Shown here piece by piece: positions 1-6,879 of a stretch of DNA of 18,825 nucleotides (its first letter is position 1; the number at the start of each line of letters is the position of its first letter). The notes beneath the pieces are model-generated. The model did not search any database, was not told the DNA's origin, and saw nothing but the letters and a program-made list of their open reading frames with translations. This stretch comes from UBA4717 sp002404395 (lineage in GTDB: Bacteria; Bacillota; Clostridia; Oscillospirales; CAG-272): assembly GCA_937902275.1 (NCBI GenBank), contig CALFNW010000059.1, positions 1 through 18,825 of the forward strand, in the 5' to 3' direction. The translations under genes were made by a program, and so were the position numbers.

Positions 1-957
1 GAGCGAAGTTGCAAGGCCGTCACCGGTGAGCGTTCTGTGAAGTCCGGGGTCTTCGATGAAGTTTCTGCCGACTGTTGAGCTTATTGCCGAGATATCACCG
101 ATATGCTCCATCATGGTTGCAAGCGAGATCGGCATGATCGCGACGATCGAGCTGATTATAAGCGAGGTGTTTGAGAAGTCTACTCCGCCGAATACAGTGT
201 GTTCCCATACGACCGGGATACCGATCCAAGCGGCGTTTTTAAGGTTTTCAAGTGCCGAGACCGAGAAGAGCGTCATACTCTCATTTCCGAGGAAAGCGAT
301 CACATCGCCGTTTGCGGTGGTAATCGTCTGACCGAAAGCCAAGGCGCAGATTGCGGCGACCGCGCAGGAGCCGAGCACACCAAGCAGGATCGGGATGATC
401 TTCGCCATTCCCTTACCCCAGATGTTGAATACCACAACTATTGCAAGCGCGACAACTGCGAGCCCCCAATTGGTCGAACAGTTGTTTACCGCACTGCCCG
501 CAAGGCCGAGTCCGATCGCGATTATGATAGGTCCGGTTACGATCGGGGGGAAGAATTTCATAACGCGCTTTGCACCGAGCCCCTTGATAAGCGCGGCAAG
601 TACAAGATACACAAGACCCGCGCAGGCAACGCCGAGGCAGGCATACGGAAGCATTTGCGCTTCGGTAAGTCCGTTTGCGGCGCCCATCGCTTTAACTCCG
701 GCATAACCGCCGAGGAATGCAAAGGACGAACCGAGGAACGCCGGAACCTTCATTCCGGTGATTACATGGAACAGCAGAGTGCCGAGACCAGCAAAAAGAA
801 GTGTGGTCGCAACGTCAAGTCCGGTAAGCAACGGTACGAGCACGGTCGCTCCGAACATTGCGAACATATGCTGGAATCCGAGGACAAGCATTTTCGGAAC
901 GCCGAGTTTGCGCGCGTCGCGTATTCCGTCGTTTCCGATCTGTGTTTTTTCAGCCAT
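1..957 (-). CDS. uraA: Uracil permease (NCS2/UraA family), 3' end cut off by the window edge
   Basis: Proton-coupled uracil uptake transporter of the cytoplasmic membrane, feeding pyrimidine salvage. The first 319 residues are present and the frame is open to the window edge; UraA proteins usually run to about 430 residues, so roughly a quarter is missing. Visible family signatures are QHMFAMFGATVLVPLL (residues 29-44), VPAFLGSSFAFLGG (about 71-84), FFPPIVTGPIIIAIGL (about 135-150) and MMEHIGD followed by EDPGLHRTLTGDGLAT. Glu284 of MEH aligns with the substrate-contacting glutamate of E. coli UraA (known from the family). Long hydrophobic segments alternate with short polar loops, as expected for an NCS2 carrier. 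The start ATG at 955-957 has GGAAAGG about 10 nt upstream. Closely related xanthine/purine permeases are the main alternative, but the match to UraA is strong. Expression is probably set by the attenuator-like leader. Confidence 0.93.
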   Translation of the reverse strand, partial: MAEKTQIGNDGIRDARKLGVPKMLVLGFQHMFAMFGATVLVPLLTGLDVATTLLFAGLGTLLFHVITGMKVPAFLGSSFAFLGGYAGVKAMGAANGLTEAQMLPYACLGVACAGLVYLVLAALIKGLGAKRVMKFFPPIVTGPIIIAIGLGLAGSAVNNCSTNWGLAVVALAIVVVFNIWGKGMAKIIPILLGVLGSCAVAAICALAFGQTITTANGDVIAFLGNESMTLFSVSALENLKNAAWIGIPVVWEHTVFGGVDFSNTSLIISSIVAIMPISLATMMEHIGDISAISSTVGRNFIEDPGLHRTLTGDGLATSL

Positions 958-973
958 TTCAGCCAACCTTTCC

Positions 974-1008
974 GAAAGCCGCAGCATCTGCCATGCGGTT
1001 CGGCTTTC
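974..1008 (-). promoter_or_regulatory. Hairpin just upstream of the uraA ribosome binding site
   Basis: An 8-bp perfect stem (GAAAGCCG paired with CGGCTTTC) ends directly before the GGAAAGG Shine-Dalgarno of uraA. It may shape access to the ribosome binding site, or simply be a leader hairpin. Function is inferred. Confidence 0.4.
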
Positions 1009-1079
1009 TGCAAAAATAAATAAATTCTTCGGGAGTTCCCGCCTGCGCAGACGTTTTATGTACTTTTTGTCAATTGCAC

Positions 1080-1119
1080 AAAAAAATACCGCCTACAGCA
1101 AACTATCACTATATGCGGC
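1080..1119 (-). terminator. Intrinsic terminator in the uraA leader (attenuator terminator)
   Basis: In the minus-strand transcript, an 11-nt arm GCCGCATATAG pairs with CTGTAGGCGGT, with one A-G mismatch and G-U pairs at the base and mid-stem. The loop is 10 nt, and an A plus seven T follow at 1086-1080. It lies between promoter and gene, so it would stop transcription before uraA unless its 5' arm is used elsewhere. That arm is also the 3' strand of the upstream fold at 1107-1178. Confidence 0.72.
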
Positions 1120-1178
1120 AAAAAAGCTTTATTAACTTCGTGTCCTGAGTCAACTAAGCGCATTCTGCCGTCATAGTG
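1107..1178 (-). promoter_or_regulatory. Folded leader domain competing with the uraA terminator (aptamer or antiterminator candidate)
   Basis: The minus-strand RNA can fold into one 72-nt rod. The closing stem is CACTAT paired with ATAGTG, then an internal loop, then CGGCA paired with TGCCG. The inner hairpin is GCTT/AAGC plus TTGACT/AGTTAA (one G-U) with a 10-nt loop CAGGACACGA. The 3' strand of the closing stem (1120-1107) covers nearly the whole 5' arm of the terminator, so the two folds exclude each other. That is the logic of a transcriptional riboswitch or protein-controlled attenuator. It does not show the conserved bases of the purine riboswitch or of a PyrR binding loop. Ligand and protein partner are unknown. 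Confidence 0.6.
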
Positions 1179-1198
1179 TTTTCGGATCTCCGAGGGCT

Positions 1199-1227
1199 AT
1201 TATATCACAGACGATTTGATTTGTAAA
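1199..1227 (-). promoter_or_regulatory. Sigma-A-type promoter of uraA
   Basis: On the minus strand, TTTACA (1227-1222) and a perfect TATAAT (1204-1199) are separated by 17 bp. Transcription should start near 1192, giving a leader of about 235 nt before uraA. Confidence 0.8.
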
Positions 1228-1354
1228 TAGCTTTCAGACAATTTGTGAATAAAAAATACAACAAAATTGAGCCGTCATTTTTAGGCAAAGAGCACAAAAA
1301 ATCGGATACGTTCGGATTTTACGGGCTGCGGCTCGCGGAATTGATCAAAAAACA

Positions 1355-1384
1355 TTGACAAAACAAAGCCGTCAGTGATATTAT
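1355..1384 (+). promoter_or_regulatory. Sigma-A-type promoter of asd
   Basis: A perfect TTGACA (1355-1360) is followed after 18 bp by TATTAT (1379-1384) in an AT-rich stretch with further TATATT-like options. The predicted start near 1391 leaves a leader of about 80 nt. With the uraA promoter it divides the 515-bp gap at 958-1472 into two divergent regulatory regions; nothing else gene-like is seen there. Confidence 0.75.
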
Positions 1385-1415
1385 ATTATTATATGTTTGA
1401 AATTTTGTCGTCCGA

Positions 1416-1440
1416 ATGCAGGCGGCAACGGATCCTGCAT
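1416..1440 (+). promoter_or_regulatory. Leader hairpin of asd
   Basis: A 7-bp stem, ATGCAGG paired with CCTGCAT, with an 11-nt loop in the 5' leader of asd. It does not resemble a lysine riboswitch. An in-frame ATG at 1416 lies inside the stem, but it has no ribosome binding site and the residues it would add are not part of the family. Confidence 0.4.
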
Positions 1441-1445
1441 ACCGA

Positions 1446-1458
1446 GCCGGCTACGCCG
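1446..1458 (+). repeat. CTNCG-apex leader hairpin, copy 1 (asd)
   Basis: CCGGC-TAC-GCCGG: a 5-bp perfect stem with a 3-nt loop, 14 nt before the asd start codon. It belongs to the set of similar hairpins also seen before nagA, metG, the glycyl radical enzyme gene and murE. Confidence 0.6.
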
Positions 1459-1472
1459 GAAGTGAGAGAAAC

Positions 1473-2561
1473 ATGAAAGAAAAACTGCGCGCCGGGGTCG
1501 TCGGCGCAACCGGAATGGTCGGGCAGCGTTTTATCACCCTGCTCGATAATCACCCTTATTTTAATGTTACCGCGCTCGCCGCAAGCGCACGCTCGGCGGG
1601 AAAGACATATACCGAAGCAGTCGGCAGTCGTTGGAAGCTCGATATCCCGATGCCCGAATACGCGAAGCATATGACGGTGATCGACGCCGCCGATATAAAT
1701 GCAATGCGCGAAAAATGCGACTTTGTTTTCTGTGCGGTCGATATGAAAAAGGACGAGATCCGTGCGCTTGAGGAAGCGTATGCGAAAGCCGAACTTCCGG
1801 TAATTTCCAACAACAGCGCAAACCGTCTGGTTCCCGATGTGCCCATGGTCATTCCCGAGATCAACCCCGGGCATTTTGAAGTGATCGCGGCACAGCGCAA
1901 GCGCCTCGGCACCAAGCGCGGTTTTATTGCGGTAAAACCCAACTGCTCGATACAAAGCTACGTGCCGCCGCTCTCCGCTCTGCTCGAATTTGAGCCGTAT
2001 GAAGTTGCAGTTACCACTTATCAGGCAATCTCGGGCGCAGGCAAAACCTTTGAAGAATGGCCCGAGATTCTCGACAACGTTATTCCCTATATAGGCGGCG
2101 AAGAAGAAAAAAGCGAGATTGAGCCGTTGAAGATCTGGGGCAAGCTTGAAAACGGCGAGGTTAAGCCATGCTCCGACATCCGCATCAGCGCACAGTGTCT
2201 GAGAGTGCCGGTGTCGAACGGTCATACCGCAGCGGTTTTTGTAAAATTCAGGAAGCGTCCTTCCGAAGCACAGATACTTGAAGCTTGGAAGAACTACAAG
2301 GGAATGCCCGAAGAATTGAAACTTCCGCACGCGCCCGAACAATTTATAACATATATGTCCGAACCCGACCGTCCGCAGGCAAAGCTTGACCGCGACATAT
2401 ACGGCGGCATGGGAGTGACCGTCGGCAGACTCAGAGAGGATTCGCTCTTTGATTACAAGTTTGTGGGCTTACATCATAATACGCTGAGAGGCGCTGCAGG
2501 CGGCGGCATGCTCACCGCGGAGCTTTTGTTCAAACTCGGATATCTTACCGGAGAAAGGTAA
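1473..2561 (+). CDS. asd: Aspartate-semialdehyde dehydrogenase, archaeal/fungal-type
   Basis: Cytoplasmic NADP-dependent enzyme reducing L-aspartyl-4-phosphate to aspartate semialdehyde, the branch point to lysine/DAP, threonine and methionine. It has 362 residues. The N-terminal Rossmann motif GATGMVGQRF spans residues 11-20. The catalytic cysteine is Cys158 in KPNCSIQ, and the conserved segment RVPVSNGHTAAVF holds His251. The long segment SGAGKTFEEWPEILDNVIPY and the length near 360 point to the archaeal/fungal-like subfamily rather than the E. coli type. The start at 1473 is chosen because GGAAGTGAG sits 7-15 nt upstream and the Rossmann strand begins right after it; an upstream in-frame ATG at 1416 would add 19 unlikely residues. 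It has its own promoter and no neighbouring lysine-pathway genes. Aspartate metabolism recurs downstream in this window. Confidence 0.95.
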   Translation: MKEKLRAGVVGATGMVGQRFITLLDNHPYFNVTALAASARSAGKTYTEAVGSRWKLDIPMPEYAKHMTVIDAADINAMREKCDFVFCAVDMKKDEIRALEEAYAKAELPVISNNSANRLVPDVPMVIPEINPGHFEVIAAQRKRLGTKRGFIAVKPNCSIQSYVPPLSALLEFEPYEVAVTTYQAISGAGKTFEEWPEILDNVIPYIGGEEEKSEIEPLKIWGKLENGEVKPCSDIRISAQCLRVPVSNGHTAAVFVKFRKRPSEAQILEAWKNYKGMPEELKLPHAPEQFITYMSEPDRPQAKLDRDIYGGMGVTVGRLREDSLFDYKFVGLHHNTLRGAAGGGMLTAELLFKLGYLTGER

Positions 2562-2593
2562 CATTTTTGAAACAAAGATTTATACACCGTCTA

Positions 2594-2622
2594 TTGATTT
2601 TTCACAATTCATATGCTATAAT
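2594..2622 (+). promoter_or_regulatory. Sigma-A-type promoter of hpf
   Basis: TTGATT (2594-2599), a 17-bp spacer and a perfect TATAAT (2617-2622). At the predicted start of transcription an inverted repeat follows (GTAAAC 2629-2634, GTTTAC 2642-2647), which could be an operator or the first hairpin of the mRNA. Confidence 0.75.
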
Positions 2623-2675
2623 ATGAGTGTAAACAGGTAATGTTTACGAAAATCAACAGCAAAGGTGGTAAGTTT

Positions 2676-3203
2676 ATGAAGATTACGATAAGTGCACAGC
2701 AGACTCACGTACCGGACGAAATGATCCCGATCGTAGAGAAGAAGCTTGCAAAGCTTGATAAATATTTCAAAGAAGATGCAAGCGCTAACGTCAAATTCAA
2801 AAGCGAACGTGACGATAAGCGCATTGAGTTGACGATAACTGCCGGAGGCAATATGTTCCGCAGTGAGGAATGCGACGAAACATTTCAGAACGCGCTCGAC
2901 ACCGCTGTAGACACGATCGTCCGCCAGATACGGAAGAACAAAACGCGGCTTGAAAAGCGCATGCGCGATTCGGCACACCGTGATATAGTATACGATCAGA
3001 GCGAAGCATACGAAGAGGAAAGCGAATTCAATATCCGCACCAAAACCTTTGCGGTAAAGCCTATGTCGGCAGAGGAAGCGATACTTCAGATGAATCTGAC
3101 GGGACATGACTTTTACGTGTTCAGAGACGCGACAAGCGAAGAGATCTGCGTAGTTTACAAACGCCACGGCGGAAACTACGGTCTGATAATTCCGCAGAAA
3201 TAA
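2676..3203 (+). CDS. hpf: Ribosome hibernation promoting factor, long form (HPF/RaiA family)
   Basis: Binds the small ribosomal subunit in slow growth or stress, blocks the decoding region and dimerises ribosomes into inactive 100S particles. It has 175 residues. The N-terminal S30AE/sigma-54-modulation domain (about 1-100) begins MKITISAQQTHVPDEMIPIVEKK and has the basic KRIELTITAGG strand. A linker leads to the C-terminal dimerisation domain (about 118-175) with KTFAVKPMSAEEAILQMNL, GHDFYVFRDATSEE and VVYKRHGGNYGLI. The two-domain layout and length mark the long form typical of Gram-positive bacteria. The start at 2676 is supported by AAGGTGG at 2662-2668; an in-frame ATG at 2640 would add 12 residues not found in the family. 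Monocistronic, with its own promoter and a strong terminator. Confidence 0.96.
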   Translation: MKITISAQQTHVPDEMIPIVEKKLAKLDKYFKEDASANVKFKSERDDKRIELTITAGGNMFRSEECDETFQNALDTAVDTIVRQIRKNKTRLEKRMRDSAHRDIVYDQSEAYEEESEFNIRTKTFAVKPMSAEEAILQMNLTGHDFYVFRDATSEEICVVYKRHGGNYGLIIPQK

Positions 3204-3216
3204 TTAAATAACTCCG

Positions 3217-3254
3217 ACTCGCGCAGGTTGACGACGACCTGTGCGAGTTTTTTT
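3217..3254 (+). terminator. Intrinsic terminator after hpf
   Basis: A 12-bp stem, ACTCGCGCAGGT paired with ACCTGTGCGAGT with one G-U pair, has an 8-nt loop and ends in a run of seven T. A textbook intrinsic terminator 14 nt after the hpf stop. Confidence 0.92.
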
Positions 3255-3320
3255 GCAATTGATTCAATGCATCAGGTGAAGTTGCAAGCAGCATCTCTGA
3301 CTGCGATCGACTCGGACAGT

Positions 3321-3359
3321 AAAAAATTCACCGCCGCAGGGCCATAATGACTCTGCGGC
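3321..3359 (-). terminator. Intrinsic terminator of the SGNH hydrolase gene
   Basis: On the minus strand, GCCGCAG pairs with CTGCGGC around a 13-nt loop, followed by GGTGAA and six T (3326-3321). It lies 27 nt past the stop of the minus-strand gene and faces the hpf terminator, closing both transcription units. Confidence 0.75.
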
Positions 3360-3386
3360 AGCATTTTGTTAAAACGGTACTTATTT

Positions 3387-6300
3387 TCAGAAAGTAAAGC
3401 TTTCAGCAGCACTCTTTGTGTCAAAGAACGCAACATAAACCACGTCAACCGTCTGACCCTCGCTAAGCACAGCACCCTGCCCCCATGAGATCCTTACCAT
3501 CAGCTTATCAAGCTTATTGCCTTTTATATAAGTCTCATAGTTCTTGGCGCCGTCGCCGTCGACTATGGCGCTGCCGTTTCCGCCTTTTGCCTGAGTTGTC
3601 AGATCGATCACCGTTTTTGTAATCTCAGTACCTTTTTTCAGACTCGGCAGTCCCCACAAAGTAGTTCCGCCGATCTCAATATTCATCTCGGAATAGTTGT
3701 TTGCGTAAGCAGCATCCGAACGAATCCCGACCGCCATATACGGTGATCTGCCGAGGTCGTAGTCAAATCCGTCGGATTTGAGTTTGAAGTAAGACTTACT
3801 TTGCGAGTCCTTCACAGAACCGGAAATCTTTGAAGTAACACGGTAGAAAGCCGGTTCGTCGCCCTGCGCTTCCACCTTTTCGATCGAAAGCGTATTTGCG
3901 TCTCCAACGGTAGCCGAAGTAAAGTCGTTTGCTCCGAAAAATGCACTAGGCGCTTTAAAGTCGGCATAAAGCGTTATATCGGAATCAATAATATCGCCCT
4001 CCGATATCACGGTGCCGTCCTCAAGCGTCCACGCGCTCATTCCCATTCCGGGTTTCTGCGGCAAGACATCCGGAAATACGACCGCAGATTCCGATGTGGT
4101 ATTGCACTTGGCATATTCTTCGCCGTCAACCATAAAGGTGACCGTATATACGCCGGGGATTATCGCTTTTGCATTTATCGTTTCATATCCTCTCCAACCG
4201 GCGATATGACGCGCCAGAATGATCAGATCGGCAGGCGTTACCCTGTTGTCGTCATCAAGATTTACATTGCTCTCAATGATCTTATAATCGCTTCTGCCTG
4301 CAAGATATCTGGAAGTCCAGAGCACATCCGCACTGTCGCAAGCAAAGTCGCCGTTGGCGTCGCCCGTGACCTTGGATCTCATTGCGTCTTCGATATAGGC
4401 TTCAAGCTCGGCTTCGGTCTTGAAAAATGCGGCGCTCTTTACCGAAACACGGTCGTTTTCGGTCATATCGGTCGTGGAATCAAAGCCCGAGATCACATAG
4501 TAAAGATCCGCATAGGTCTTCCCCTCTTCAAGAGCGGGCATAAACTCGCCGAAATCAAGTCCGAGGATCTCGCCTTTGGGAGTTAGCTCTTTACTTGCAA
4601 GCAACCGATTATTGTTGCCGCGAAGCTCGACCCACACGCCGCTTTTTTCCGAGGTGTCGGAGTATTCAAGCGCCATATACGGATAATCCTCGACGGCGAA
4701 ATCCAACACCGAGAGGTTGAACGCGAACGTCGGTGCCTCACGCGAGGTCAGCGTTTCGGGTCTGAATACAAGCGCGCCGCCCTCAAGCGTGTGCTTCTTA
4801 AGTCTCTGACGGTCGATAAGCGTCGTATCGGAATAAGTTACACGTGAGTTAAGTGCCGCCGCGTCAAAATAGCGGCTGGTTTGCGTATTGTTGTGAATGA
4901 TATCCTTGATATTGTCGTCGAGCTTATCATATCCGACAGTTTTGACAATTCCGAGCGCTTTAAGCTTGTCAAGCAACACATCGGCAAAGATCTTGTGTCC
5001 CGCCGCGGTCATATGCACGCCGTCCTTCATATATACGGTATTCAGATGACGGAAATCCGCCTGAGTCTCATGGTACATATCCACGCAGGGAACCTTGTAA
5101 AATTCGCAGACCGCGATCATTGCCTCAACATATGCGTCAAGCTCATAAGCCCGCTTGCCGCAGTTGTCCTGTCCGTTTGTTTCAGCATAATCGCAACGCT
5201 TGATAGGCGTTACGAACACGAGCTTTGCGTTCGGATAGTTTTCATACGAAAGCGATATCAGCTCGCTGATCGCACCGCAATACGTACTTCTGTTCGTATC
5301 TCCGACTTTACCGACAGGCCAATTTCCGTTATAGTCGTTGGTTCCGCCGTAAATAAGTACGATATCCGGTGCAGAGGCTGTTGTCACCTTATCATATGTG
5401 CGGGGATCATTCTTCACCATACGCTCAAATCGCGGAACGAAAGTTTCGATAAGATTACCGTCATATAAATAATTGCCCGTGACTGCCGACCCGCCGCGGC
5501 TCCAATTGTTCACATCAAGCTTAAAAAGGTTCTTCCACACATCATGATAGGTAGCGTTTGCGGCGCTCACTCCGTAAGAGATCGAATCGCCTATCACATT
5601 CAGAACTGCGGTCTTTCCTTCCGATTCCGAAGCGGCATAAAGCATGACAGGCTCATTTGACACGACCGATATCGTCATTTCAAACGAAAGTCCGCTCTTG
5701 GCATCGGTTGCTCTGACGACCGTTTTACCCGGAGCTTTTGCCGTAATATTACCGCTGTTATCAACTTCCGCCACAGTTTCATCATCGGAAGTGTACGAAA
5801 TCGTTCCGAGTTCGGCATACGAAGGCGATGCCTTGATATTCATATTGACGCTTTCACCGGAATACAAGCGGTATTTGTCAAGCAGACCGGTGAGTTTTTT
5901 TATACTGCGGTCAAAGGTGTAAGTGTAAGCTTCCGCCGCCTCCTTGGTCTTGAAGAAGCCGACGTATTCGATCGAAAAATACTCTCCCGCTTTCATCTGA
6001 CCGCCGCAATACGGCTTCAGTCTCAGATAATTGCAGACCGAGGTATCGTCGATATCATCAAACGAATACTCTCCTCCGAGATTATCACCGCCGCCGAATT
6101 TTTTCACTTCGACTACCGAGCTGTGAGTCTCGCCGTCACTCACAAACTTCATTATGTAAGTAAACAGCCGCGCCTTAACTCCTTTGTAAGTCAGGCCGTA
6201 GTTAAAATCAACTCCCGATGCGCCTTTTATGTTCGTGCGGTACGACACGAGCAGATAGGGATATTCCTTGACAGTATAGCCATCGGTAAGGCGGTTTGAC

Positions 6301-6542
6301 TCAAAATTAAACTCAAACTGAGTACCGTCGCCCGCCGTTCCGTCGGTCGTTGCGGTAAACTTAAGAAACGCGGAGTCATTTGTAAAATCAAGCGTATCCG
6401 CCATTTCAAAGCCGCCGAGATTGCGCACGGTTCCGGAAAGTTCGTCAGCGTTAAGTATCAGATGATCCTCCGCCGACACCGTGCTCACCAGCAATAATGA
6501 TAAAATTATTGAAACGAGCAAAAATAATGCAACCTTCTTCAT
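3387..6542 (-). CDS. Secreted multidomain SGNH/GDSL hydrolase with Big_2-like domain, type I dockerin and InlB-type repeat
   Basis: A 1051-residue exported protein. The signal peptide spans 1-24 (MKKVALFLLVSIILSLLLVS core, likely cut after VSA). Modules in order: unknown module A1 (about 26-207, ends FFKTKEAAEAY); Big_2-like Ig domain (about 212-297); SGNH hydrolase (about 312-535) with GDS and nucleophile Ser320, block II RGG 349-351, GGTND 399-403 and DGVH with Asp507/His510; module A2 (about 560-717, ends FFKTEAELEAY); dockerin I (727-785) with two Ca-binding loops, GDANGD and NLDDDNR; InlB/Flg_new-type repeat (about 798-863); module A3 (about 868-1051, ends FFDTKSAAESF). SGNH enzymes are esterases or lipases, often carbohydrate esterases; the substrate cannot be named. 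The dockerin suggests docking to a cohesin scaffold not in this window. The start at 6542 has GGGGGAG upstream and begins the signal peptide; an ATG at 6620 would bury it. Divergent from nagA. Confidence 0.88.
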   Translation of the reverse strand: MKKVALFLLVSIILSLLLVSTVSAEDHLILNADELSGTVRNLGGFEMADTLDFTNDSAFLKFTATTDGTAGDGTQFEFNFESNRLTDGYTVKEYPYLLVSYRTNIKGASGVDFNYGLTYKGVKARLFTYIMKFVSDGETHSSVVEVKKFGGGDNLGGEYSFDDIDDTSVCNYLRLKPYCGGQMKAGEYFSIEYVGFFKTKEAAEAYTYTFDRSIKKLTGLLDKYRLYSGESVNMNIKASPSYAELGTISYTSDDETVAEVDNSGNITAKAPGKTVVRATDAKSGLSFEMTISVVSNEPVMLYAASESEGKTAVLNVIGDSISYGVSAANATYHDVWKNLFKLDVNNWSRGGSAVTGNYLYDGNLIETFVPRFERMVKNDPRTYDKVTTASAPDIVLIYGGTNDYNGNWPVGKVGDTNRSTYCGAISELISLSYENYPNAKLVFVTPIKRCDYAETNGQDNCGKRAYELDAYVEAMIAVCEFYKVPCVDMYHETQADFRHLNTVYMKDGVHMTAAGHKIFADVLLDKLKALGIVKTVGYDKLDDNIKDIIHNNTQTSRYFDAAALNSRVTYSDTTLIDRQRLKKHTLEGGALVFRPETLTSREAPTFAFNLSVLDFAVEDYPYMALEYSDTSEKSGVWVELRGNNNRLLASKELTPKGEILGLDFGEFMPALEEGKTYADLYYVISGFDSTTDMTENDRVSVKSAAFFKTEAELEAYIEDAMRSKVTGDANGDFACDSADVLWTSRYLAGRSDYKIIESNVNLDDDNRVTPADLIILARHIAGWRGYETINAKAIIPGVYTVTFMVDGEEYAKCNTTSESAVVFPDVLPQKPGMGMSAWTLEDGTVISEGDIIDSDITLYADFKAPSAFFGANDFTSATVGDANTLSIEKVEAQGDEPAFYRVTSKISGSVKDSQSKSYFKLKSDGFDYDLGRSPYMAVGIRSDAAYANNYSEMNIEIGGTTLWGLPSLKKGTEITKTVIDLTTQAKGGNGSAIVDGDGAKNYETYIKGNKLDKLMVRISWGQGAVLSEGQTVDVVYVAFFDTKSAAESFTF

Positions 6543-6591
6543 GAATCTTCTCCCCCGATATAAAATTTTGTCAACATTTTTTACCAATTTA

Positions 6592-6620
6592 ATATTAACA
6601 TATTGCCCTTGATAAATCAA
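6592..6620 (-). promoter_or_regulatory. Probable promoter of the SGNH hydrolase gene
   Basis: Minus strand: TTGATT (6620-6615), a 17-bp spacer and TAATAT (6597-6592). It is moderate in strength, and a 14-bp palindrome overlaps the -35 box. Confidence 0.6.
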
Positions 6621-6621
6621 G
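6608..6621. promoter_or_regulatory. 14-bp perfect palindrome over the -35 box (operator candidate)
   Basis: CTTGAT-AA-ATCAAG is fully symmetrical and covers the -35 hexamer of the minus-strand promoter, where a dimeric repressor would block polymerase. The regulator is unknown. Confidence 0.45.
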
Positions 6622-6635
6622 TTTATATTGATTTT

Positions 6636-6651
6636 TTGTCATTTATGACAA
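6636..6651. promoter_or_regulatory. 16-bp perfect palindrome in the divergent intergenic region (operator candidate)
   Basis: TTGTCAT-TT-ATGACAA is a perfect inverted repeat 15 bp upstream of the SGNH-gene -35 box, inside the 337-bp gap (6543-6879) shared with nagA. The position suits an activator or a looping repressor. The rest of the gap holds the two promoters and leader hairpins and no visible gene. Confidence 0.45.
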
Positions 6652-6760
6652 TTCACCAAGTCGATTTTGTGCATTTTACACAAACATTATCAGACTAATA
6701 ATAAAAATCGTTCATGGCGAAAGTCTTTTTCGCTCATTACGAAAAAATCCGATAAAACTA

Positions 6761-6789
6761 TTGAAAAAGCGACGATAATATAGTATAAT
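6761..6789 (+). promoter_or_regulatory. Sigma-A-type promoter of nagA
   Basis: TTGAAA (6761-6766), a 17-bp spacer and a perfect TATAAT (6784-6789). The predicted leader of about 85 nt contains a GGCTT-TT-AAGCC hairpin (6834-6845) and then a CTNCG-apex hairpin. Confidence 0.78.
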
Positions 6790-6852
6790 TAACTGATAAA
6801 TTATTTTTTGGTACGATCTTGCAATTTTGAAACGGCTTTTAAGCCCAAATGA

Positions 6853-6867
6853 GCCGACTCCGTCGGC
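6853..6867 (+). repeat. CTNCG-apex leader hairpin, copy 2 (nagA)
   Basis: GCCGAC-TCC-GTCGGC: a 6-bp perfect stem ending 12 nt before the nagA start codon. No clear Shine-Dalgarno lies between it and the ATG. Confidence 0.6.
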
Positions 6868-6879
6868 ATAGCCGAAAAC

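Noticed and set aside
199..1023. A 274-codon plus-strand open frame
   Set aside because: It lies antisense to the clearly homologous uraA frame, its product is rich in charged residues with no domain, and it has no ribosome site.
1079..1198. Purine riboswitch or PyrR binding loop in the uraA leader
   Set aside because: The conserved purine-aptamer junction and loop bases and the PyrR loop consensus are not found, so only a generic attenuator call is made.
1385..1472. Lysine riboswitch before asd
   Set aside because: The leader is only about 80 nt and holds two simple hairpins, far too small for a lysine aptamer of about 170 nt.
1389..2342. A 317-codon minus-strand open frame
   Set aside because: It is the antisense shadow of asd, with Cys/Arg/Phe-rich sequence unlike any family.
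4881..5468. A 195-codon plus-strand open frame
   Set aside because: It is antisense to the SGNH domain, whose catalytic motifs prove the minus-strand reading.
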